A stretch of DNA of 64,000 nucleotides from Fasciola hepatica. Its lineage: Eukaryota > Platyhelminthes > Trematoda > Plagiorchiida > Fasciolidae. A program made the translations under genes and the position numbers. Under the pieces are notes generated by a model. That model searched no databases. It was given only the letters and a program-made list of their open reading frames with translations, and was not told the origin of the DNA. How positions within the stretch are numbered: position 1 is the stretch's first letter; every line of letters begins with the position of its first letter. Location of the stretch: NCBI GenBank assembly GCA_948099385.1, contig CANUEZ040000156.1, positions 682,001 through 746,000 of the forward strand, given 5' to 3'. Shown piece by piece: positions 55,982 through 64,000 of the stretch.

Positions 55982-56999
55982 TGCATGGTCTGATTGAACG
56001 GACTCGGCCGCCTCCTCGGTTGATCGTCCGGCCCGATCGGGAATGGGGTACGCAGTTATGCGTATCTCATACACCCGATTCGGCCTGGAGGAACTGGCCT
56101 GTGCTGAGCGGCTATTTCATCAAATAACACAATTACACCAACTTATTACAAACTATAATCAACAACACACATCAAATACTATATGACCAAATCAAACTAT
56201 TAACACGAACACGATCATGCACACTACACTGCCACTTGACGAGAAAGAACAAATCAATTGAGAATAGTTATAATAAACAAAATACCACATGTAAACCTCA
56301 ATCAACACAATCAATCACATCGAGTACGCACGAGCAGATAATTAGGCTTGCCTAAATTCCCAACACGACACCAAGCGTTCACACTCAGTTTTACTCCAAC
56401 TGATCACACATCGTACGCATAAGATTTGCGACAGCCATATGCGACATGTGCATCACGGAGCCACAGTGTACGGATGATGCGAGACACAGAAAAGCACCAG
56501 ATGCACGGGAAAGCGCGCGCATGCAAGTACGGACGAAACATACTACTGACACGGGAGCATTCAGTAGATAACTATTTAGCTCGTCTCGCACACAATCATG
56601 CTCGTCGTGTGCAATCCTGCTGCAAAGGGAGGAGATGAATTGGATAACTTATTCTTCATTCGCATCCAGTTGAGTTTGGATTGCTCGGGGTTGTTGAATT
56701 GGTCTTTTGATCATTTGTGTGGGTTCGATTTAGTCAGAGTACAATGCTAGTCGGTCTTGTGTGCAACTGGTCTGGTCAACTAGGTTTTGCAGTTCGCATT
56801 TAAGATCGTACTTCTAGGGATCATTCCTACAGTACGTATCACCAGGACGTCAGTCAAACTGACCCGTCCACCCAACCGCGATGACGATCCGCATGGCCTA
56901 GTCCCGAGCGTGATCCGGGTGTGTGGCTGTCCGTCGGCCTGACCTAGCGCGTGCTTGTTGCTGGCTTGCTCGAATCAGCGGCCGTGTGAGCGTCACGCG
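55982..56999 (+). repeat. Satellite monomer 56
   Basis: Carries T175, GT440-441AA and G479. Confidence 0.95.
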
Positions 57000-58017
57000 T
57001 GCATGGTCTGATTGAACGGACTCGGCCGCCTCCTCGGTTGATCGTCCGGCCCGATCGGGAATGGGGTACGCAGTTATGCGTATCTCATACACCCGATTCG
57101 GCCTGGAGGAACTGGCCTGTGCTGAGCGGCTATTTCATCAAATAACACAATTACACCAACTTATTACAAACTATAATCAACAACACACATCAAATACTAT
57201 ATGACCAAATCAAACTATTAACACGAACACGATCATGCACACTACACTGCCACTTGACGAGAAAGAACAAATCAATTGAGAATAGTTATAATAAACAAAA
57301 TACCACATGTAAACCTCAATCAACACAATCAATCACATCGAGTACGCACGAGCAGATAATTAGGCTTGCCTAAATTCCCAACACGACACCAAGCGTTCAC
57401 ACTCAGTTTTACTCCAACTGATCACACATCGTACGCATGTGATTTGCGACAGCCATATGCGACATGTGCATCACGGAGCCACAGTGTACGGATGATGCGA
57501 GACACAGAAAAGCACCAGATGCACGGGAAAGCGCGCGCATGCAAGTACGGACGAAACATACTACTGACACGGGAGCATTCAGTAGATAACTATTTAGCTC
57601 GTCTCGCACACAATCATGCTCGTCGTGTGCAATCCTGCTGCAAAGGGAGGAGATGAATTGGATAACTTATTCTTCATTCGCATCCAGTTGAGTTTGGATT
57701 GCTCGGGGTTGTTGAATTGGTCTTTTGATCATTTGTGTGGGTTCGATTTAGTCAGAGTACAATGCTAGTCGGTCTTGTGTGCAACTGGTCTGGTCAACTA
57801 GGTTTTGCAGTTCGCATTTAAGATCGTACTTCTAGGGATCATTCCTACAGTACGTATCACCAGGACGTCAGTCAAACTGACCCGTCCACCCAACCGCGAT
57901 GACGATCCGCATGGCCTAGTCCCGAGCGTGATCCGGGTGTGTGGCTGTCCGTCGGCCTGACCTAGCGCGTGCTTGTTGCTGGCTTGCTCGAATCAGCGTC
58001 CGTGTGAGCGTCACGCG
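57000..58017 (+). repeat. Satellite monomer 57
   Basis: Carries T175, G479 and T1000. It is the last copy with G479. Confidence 0.95.
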
Positions 58018-59035
58018 TGCATGGTCTGATTGAACGGACTCGGCCGCCTCCTCGGTTGATCGTCCGGCCCGATCGGGAATGGGGTACGCAGTTATGCGTA
58101 TCTCATACACCCGATTCGGCCTGGAGGAACTGGCCTGTGCTGAGCGGCTATTTCATCAAATAACACAATTACACCAACTTATTACAAACTATAATCAACA
58201 ACACACATCAAATACTATATGACCAAATCAAACTATTAACACGAACACGATCATGCACACTACACTGCCACTTGACGAGAAAGAACAAATCAATTGAGAA
58301 TAGTTATAATAAACAAAATACCACATGTAAACCTCAATCAACACAATCAATCACATCGAGTACGCACGAGCAGATAATTAGGCTTGCCTAAATTCCCAAC
58401 ACGACACCAAGCGTTCACACTCAGTTTTACTCCAACTGATCACACATCGTACGCATAAGATTTGCGACAGCCATATGCGACATGTGCATCACGGAACCAC
58501 AGTGTACGGATGATGCGAGACACAGAAAAGCACCAGATGCACGGGAAAGCGCGCGCATGCAAGTACGGACGAAACATACTACTGACACGGGAGCATTCAG
58601 TAGATAACTATTTAGCTCGTCTCGCACACAATCATGCTCGTCGTGTGCAATCCTGCTGCAAAGGGAGGAGATGAATTGGATAACTTATTCTTCATTCGCA
58701 TCCAGTTGAGTTTGGATTGCTCGGGGTTGTTGAATTGGTCTTTTGATCATTTGTGTGGGTTCGATTTAGTCAGAGTACAATGCTAGTCGGTCTTGTGTGC
58801 AACTGGTCTGGTCAACTAGGTTTTGCAGTTCGCATTTAAGATCGTACTTCTAGGGATCATTCCTACAGTACGTATCACCAGGACGTCAGTCAAACTGACC
58901 CGTCCACCCAACCGCGATGACGATCCGCATGGCCTAGTCCCGAGCGTGATCCGGGTGTGTGGCTGTCCGTCGGCCTGACCTAGCGCGTGCTTGTTGCTGG
59001 CTTGCTCGAATCAGCGTCCGTGTGAGCGTCACGCG
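58018..59035 (+). repeat. Satellite monomer 58
   Basis: Carries T175, GT440-441AA and T1000. It is the last copy with T175 and with the double change. Confidence 0.95.
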
Positions 59036-60053
59036 TGCATGGTCTGATTGAACGGACTCGGCCGCCTCCTCGGTTGATCGTCCGGCCCGATCGGGAATGG
59101 GGTACGCAGTTATGCGTATCTCATACACCCGATTCGGCCTGGAGGAACTGGCCTGTGCTGAGCGGCTATTTCATCAAATAACACAATTACACCAACTTAT
59201 TACAAACTAAAATCAACAACACACATCAAATACTATATGACCAAATCAAACTATTAACACGAACACGATCATGCACACTACACTGCCACTTGACGAGAAA
59301 GAACAAATCAATTGAGAATAGTTATAATAAACAAAATACCACATGTAAACCTCAATCAACACAATCAATCACATCGAGTACGCACGAGCAGATAATTAGG
59401 CTTGCCTAAATTCCCAACACGACACCAAGCGTTCACACTCAGTTTTACTCCAACTGATCACACATCGTACGCATGTGATTTGCGACAGCCATATGCGACA
59501 TGTGCATCACGGAACCACAGTGTACGGATGATGCGAGACACAGAAAAGCACCAGATGCACGGGAAAGCGCGCGCATGCAAGTACGGACGAAACATACTAC
59601 TGACACGGGAGCATTCAGTAGATAACTATTTAGCTCGTCTCGCACACAATCATGCTCGTCGTGTGCAATCCTGCTGCAAAGGGAGGAGATGAATTGGATA
59701 ACTTATTCTTCATTCGCATCCAGTTGAGTTTGGATTGCTCGGGGTTGTTGAATTGGTCTTTTGATCATTTGTGTGGGTTCGATTTAGTCAGAGTACAATG
59801 CTAGTCGGTCTTGTGTGCAACTGGTCTGGTCAACTAGGTTTTGCAGTTCGCATTTAAGATCGTACTTCTAGGGATCATTCCTACAGTACGTATCACCAGG
59901 ACGTCAGTCAAACTGACCCGTCCACCCAACCGCGATGACGATCCGCATGGCCTAGTCCCGAGCGTGATCCGGGTGTGTGGCTGTCCGTCGGCCTGACCTA
60001 GCGCGTGCTTGTTGCTGGCTTGCTCGAATCAGCGTCCGTGTGAGCGTCACGCG
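59036..60053 (+). repeat. Satellite monomer 59
   Basis: Carries T1000 only and starts the uniform right end of the window. Confidence 0.95.
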
Positions 60054-61071
60054 TGCATGGTCTGATTGAACGGACTCGGCCGCCTCCTCGGTTGATCGTC
60101 CGGCCCGATCGGGAATGGGGTACGCAGTTATGCGTATCTCATACACCTGATTCGGCCTGGAGGAACTGGCCTGTGCTGAGCGGCTATTTCATCAAATAAC
60201 ACAATTACACCAACTTATTACAAACTAAAATCAACAACACACATCAAATACTATATGACCAAATCAAACTATTAACACGAACACGATCATGCACACTACA
60301 CTGCCACTTGACGAGAAAGAACAAATCAATTGAGAATAGTTATAATAAACAAAATACCACATGTAAACCTCAATCAACACAATCAATCACATCGAGTACG
60401 CACGAGCAGATAATTAGGCTTGCCTAAATTCCCAACACGACACCAAGCGTTCACACTCAGTTTTACTCCAACTGATCACACATCGTACGCATGTGATTTG
60501 CGACAGCCATATGCGACATGTGCATCACGGAACCACAGTGTACGGATGATGCGAGACACAGAAAAGCACCAGATGCACGGGAAAGCGCGCGCATGCAAGT
60601 ACGGACGAAACATACTACTGACACGGGAGCATTCAGTAGATAACTATTTAGCTCGTCTCGCACACAATCATGCTCGTCGTGTGCAATCCTGCTGCAAAGG
60701 GAGGAGATGAATTGGATAACTTATTCTTCATTCGCATCCAGTTGAGTTTGGATTGCTCGGGGTTGTTGAATTGGTCTTTTGATCATTTGTGTGGGTTCGA
60801 TTTAGTCAGAGTACAATGCTAGTCGGTCTTGTGTGCAACTGGTCTGGTCAACTAGGTTTTGCAGTTCGCATTTAAGATCGTACTTCTAGGGATCATTCCT
60901 ACAGTACGTATCACCAGGACGTCAGTCAAACTGACCCGTCCGCCCAACCGCGATGACGATCCGCATGGCCTAGTCCCGAGCGTGATCCGGGTGTGTGGCT
61001 GTCCGTCGGCCTGACCTAGCGCGTGCTTGTTGCTGGCTTGCTCGAATCAGCGTCCGTGTGAGCGTCACGCG
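60054..61071 (+). repeat. Satellite monomer 60
   Basis: Carries a private C95T (window 60148, CpG to TpG), G889 and T1000. Confidence 0.95.
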
Positions 61072-62089
61072 TGCATGGTCTGATTGAACGGACTCGGCCG
61101 CCTCCTCGGTTGATCGTCCGGCCCGATCGGGAATGGGGTACGCAGTTATGCGTATCTCATACACCCGATTCGGCCTGGAGGAACTGGCCTGTGCTGAGCG
61201 GCTATTTCATCAAATAACACAATTACACCAACTTATTACAAACTAAAATCAACAACACACATCAAATACTATATGACCAAATCAAACTATTAACACGAAC
61301 ACGATCATGCACACTACACTGCCACTTGACGAGAAAGAACAAATCAATTGAGAATAGTTATAATAAACAAAATACCACATGTAAACCTCAATCAACACAA
61401 TCAATCACATCGAGTACGCACGAGCAGATAATTAGGCTTGCCTAAATTCCCAACACGACACCAAGCGTTCACACTCAGTTTTACTCCAACTGATCACACA
61501 TCGTACGCATGTGATTTGCGACAGCCATATGCGACATGTGCATCACGGAACCACAGTGTACGGATGATGCGAGACACAGAAAAGCACCAGATGCACGGGA
61601 AAGCGCGCGCATGCAAGTACGGACGAAACATACTACTGACACGGGAGCATTCAGTAGATAACTATTTAGCTCGTCTCGCACACAATCATGCTCGTCGTGT
61701 GCAATCCTGCTGCAAAGGGAGGAGATGAATTGGATAACTTATTCTTCATTCGCATCCAGTTGAGTTTGGATTGCTCGGGGTTGTTGAATTGGTCTTTTGA
61801 TCATTTGTGTGGGTTCGATTTAGTCAGAGTACAATGCTAGTCGGTCTTGTGTGCAACTGGTCTGGTCAACTAGGTTTTGCAGTTCGCATTTAAGATCGTA
61901 CTTCTAGGGATCATTCCTACAGTACGTATCACCAGGACGTCAGTCAAACTGACCCGTCCACCCAACCGCGATGACGATCCGCATGGCCTAGTCCCGAGCG
62001 TGATCCGGGTGTGTGGCTGTCCGTCGGCCTGACCTAGCGCGTGCTTGTTGCTGGCTTGCTCGAATCAGCGGCCGTGTGAGCGTCACGCG
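61072..62089 (+). repeat. Satellite monomer 61
   Basis: Matches the majority state at all sites compared. Confidence 0.95.
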
Positions 62090-63107
62090 TGCATGGTCTG
62101 ATTGAACGGACTCGGCCGCCTCCTCGGTTGATCGTCCGGCCCGATCGGGAATGGGGTACGCAGTTATGCGTATCTCATACACCCGATTCGGCCTGGAGGA
62201 ACTGGCCTGTGCTGAGCGGCTATTTCATCAAATAACACAATTACACCAACTTATTACAAACTAAAATCAACAACACACATCAAATACTATATGACCAAAT
62301 CAAACTATTAACACGAACACGATCATGCACACTACACTGCCACTTGACGAGAAAGAACAAATCAATTGAGAATAGTTATAATAAACAAAATACCACATGT
62401 AAACCTCAATCAACACAATCAATCACATCGAGTACGCACGAGCAGATAATTAGGCTTGCCTAAATTCCCAACACGACACCAAGCGTTCACACTCAGTTTT
62501 ACTCCAACTGATCACACATCGTACGCATGTGATTTGCGACAGCCATATGCGACATGTGCATCACGGAACCACAGTGTACGGATGATGCGAGACACAGAAA
62601 AGCACCAGATGCACGGGAAAGCGCGCGCATGCAAGTACGGACGAAACATACTACTGACACGGGAGCATTCAGTAGATAACTATTTAGCTCGTCTCGCACA
62701 CAATCATGCTCGTCGTGTGCAATCCTGCTGCAAAGGGAGGAGATGAATTGGATAACTTATTCTTCATTCGCATCCAGTTGAGTTTGGATTGCTCGGGGTT
62801 GTTGAATTGGTCTTTTGATCATTTGTGTGGGTTCGATTTAGTCAGAGTACAATGCTAGTCGGTCTTGTGTGCAACTGGTCTGGTCAACTAGGTTTTGCAG
62901 TTCGCATTTAAGATCGTACTTCTAGGGATCATTCCTACAGTACGTATCACCAGGACGTCAGTCAAACTGACCCGTCCGCCCAACCGCGATGACGATCCGC
63001 ATGGCCTAGTCCCGAGCGTGATCCGGGTGTGTGGCTGTCCGTCGGCCTGACCTAGCGCGTGCTTGTTGCTGGCTTGCTCGAATCAGCGTCCGTGTGAGCG
63101 TCACGCG
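62090..63107 (+). repeat. Satellite monomer 62
   Basis: Carries G889 and T1000: monomer 60 without C95T. Confidence 0.95.
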
Positions 63108-64000
63108 TGCATGGTCTGATTGAACGGACTCGGCCGCCTCCTCGGTTGATCGTCCGGCCCGATCGGGAATGGGGTACGCAGTTATGCGTATCTCATACAC
63201 CCGATTCGGCCTGGAGGAACTGGCCTGTGCTGAGCGGCTATTTCATCAAATAACACAATTACACCAACTTATTACAAACTAAAATCAACAACACACATCA
63301 AATACTATATGACCAAATCAAACTATTAACACGAACACGATCATGCACACTACACTGCCACTTGACGAGAAAGAACAAATCAATTGAGAATAGTTATAAT
63401 AAACAAAATACCACATGTAAACCTCAATCAACACAATCAATCACATCGAGTACGCACGAGCAGATAATTAGGCTTGCCTAAATTCCCAACACGACACCAA
63501 GCGTTCACACTCAGTTTTACTCCAACTGATCACACATCGTACGCATGTGATTTGCGACAGCCATATGCGACATGTGCATCACGGAACCACAGTGTACGGA
63601 TGATGCGAGACACAGAAAAGCACCAGATGCACGGGAAAGCGCGCGCATGCAAGTACGGACGAAACATACTACTGACACGGGAGCATTCAGTAGATAACTA
63701 TTTAGCTCGTCTCGCACACAATCATGCTCGTCGTGTGCAATCCTGCTGCAAAGGGAGGAGATGAATTGGATAACTTATTCTTCATTCGCATCCAGTTGAG
63801 TTTGGATTGCTCGGGGTTGTTGAATTGGTCTTTTGATCATTTGTGTGGGTTCGATTTAGTCAGAGTACAATGCTAGTCGGTCTTGTGTGCAACTGGTCTG
63901 GTCAACTAGGTTTTGCAGTTCGCATTTAAGATCGTACTTCTAGGGATCATTCCTACAGTACGTATCACCAGGACGTCAGTCAAACTGACCCGTCCGCCCA
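63108..64000 (+). repeat. Satellite monomer 63, cut by window end
   Basis: The first 893 bp of a copy, with G889. The sequence stops at the window edge, not at a biological boundary. Confidence 0.95.

Larger units (their letters stand above)
1..64000 (+). repeat. Tandem satellite array, 1018-bp monomer, 62.9 copies
   Basis: The entire window is a head-to-tail array of one monomer. The same landmarks return at intervals of 1018 bp (54 copies) or 1017 bp (nine copies), and no other sequence interrupts them. All copies have the same orientation. The copies differ by single-base changes that are shared in patterns across the array, so this is not one unit duplicated by an assembly error. I recognise no known satellite family, and I see no internal sub-repeat within the monomer. 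No gene is supported anywhere, so every gene-free stretch in the window is this repeat. The location on a chromosome (centromere, subtelomere or other heterochromatin) cannot be told from the sequence. True copy number outside the window is unknown. Confidence 0.98.

Noticed and set aside
1..64000. CRISPR array, rDNA or 5S cluster, or transposon array
   Set aside because: There are no short repeat-spacer units, no rRNA or snRNA stretch that I recognise on either strand, and no terminal repeats or transposase-like frame in the monomer.
1..64000. Assembly artefact from one copied unit
   Set aside because: Copies carry distinct, shared and spatially ordered variants, including compound changes. 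This points to real copies, although the exact number still depends on the assembly.

Overview
The whole window is one tandem satellite array. A monomer of 1018 bp repeats head to tail, always in the same orientation, from the first base to the last. There are 62 complete copies and a 63rd cut off by the window end after 893 bp. Fifty-four copies follow the 1018-bp pattern and nine are 1017 bp, because of one recurring AA-to-G change. These lengths account exactly for where every copy begins, so I see no other net insertion or deletion. No non-repeat DNA appears, and neither end of the array is inside the window.

The organism cannot be named from this sequence. A gene-free, more than 60-kb array of nearly identical kilobase units is typical of eukaryotic heterochromatin (centromeric, pericentromeric, subtelomeric or sex-chromosome satellite) and would be very unusual in a bacterium or archaeon. 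That is inference. By hand count the monomer is about 48% G+C (488 of 1018 bases in copy 1). CpG is not depleted in its GC-rich part.

Layout of one monomer, using copy 1 (1-1018) as reference: a GC-rich zone (1-130) with a 10-bp palindrome and a small hairpin; an AT-rich zone (about 131-300) whose + strand is mostly A and C; a 14-bp palindrome (361-374); a mixed zone (375-660) with open but unconvincing reading frames and a 13-bp alternating purine/pyrimidine run; a G/T-rich zone (681-780); two adjacent hairpins (826-855 and 864-888); and a GC-rich zone (889-1018) that continues into the next copy.

I found no supportable protein gene, tRNA, rRNA, CRISPR array or transposon. The information lies in how the copies differ. 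I compared them by eye at 24 variable sites. In the copy entries below, variants are numbered by monomer position and compared with a majority state: C95, A175, T234, C327, A373, AA374-375, C380, G432, GT440-441, A479, C506, A561, C625, G662, C745, T770, G808, T832, A889, A893, G915, C935, A996, G1000, plus A489, A493 and G1009. In the nine short copies, window positions after 375 are shifted by one. Typical copies differ from the majority at 0 to 6 sites, below 1%. Different variants dominate the left and right halves, copies two apart are often the closest relatives, and variant combinations show exchange between copies. This is the pattern expected of local homogenization by unequal exchange or conversion. 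I may have missed some single-copy changes.
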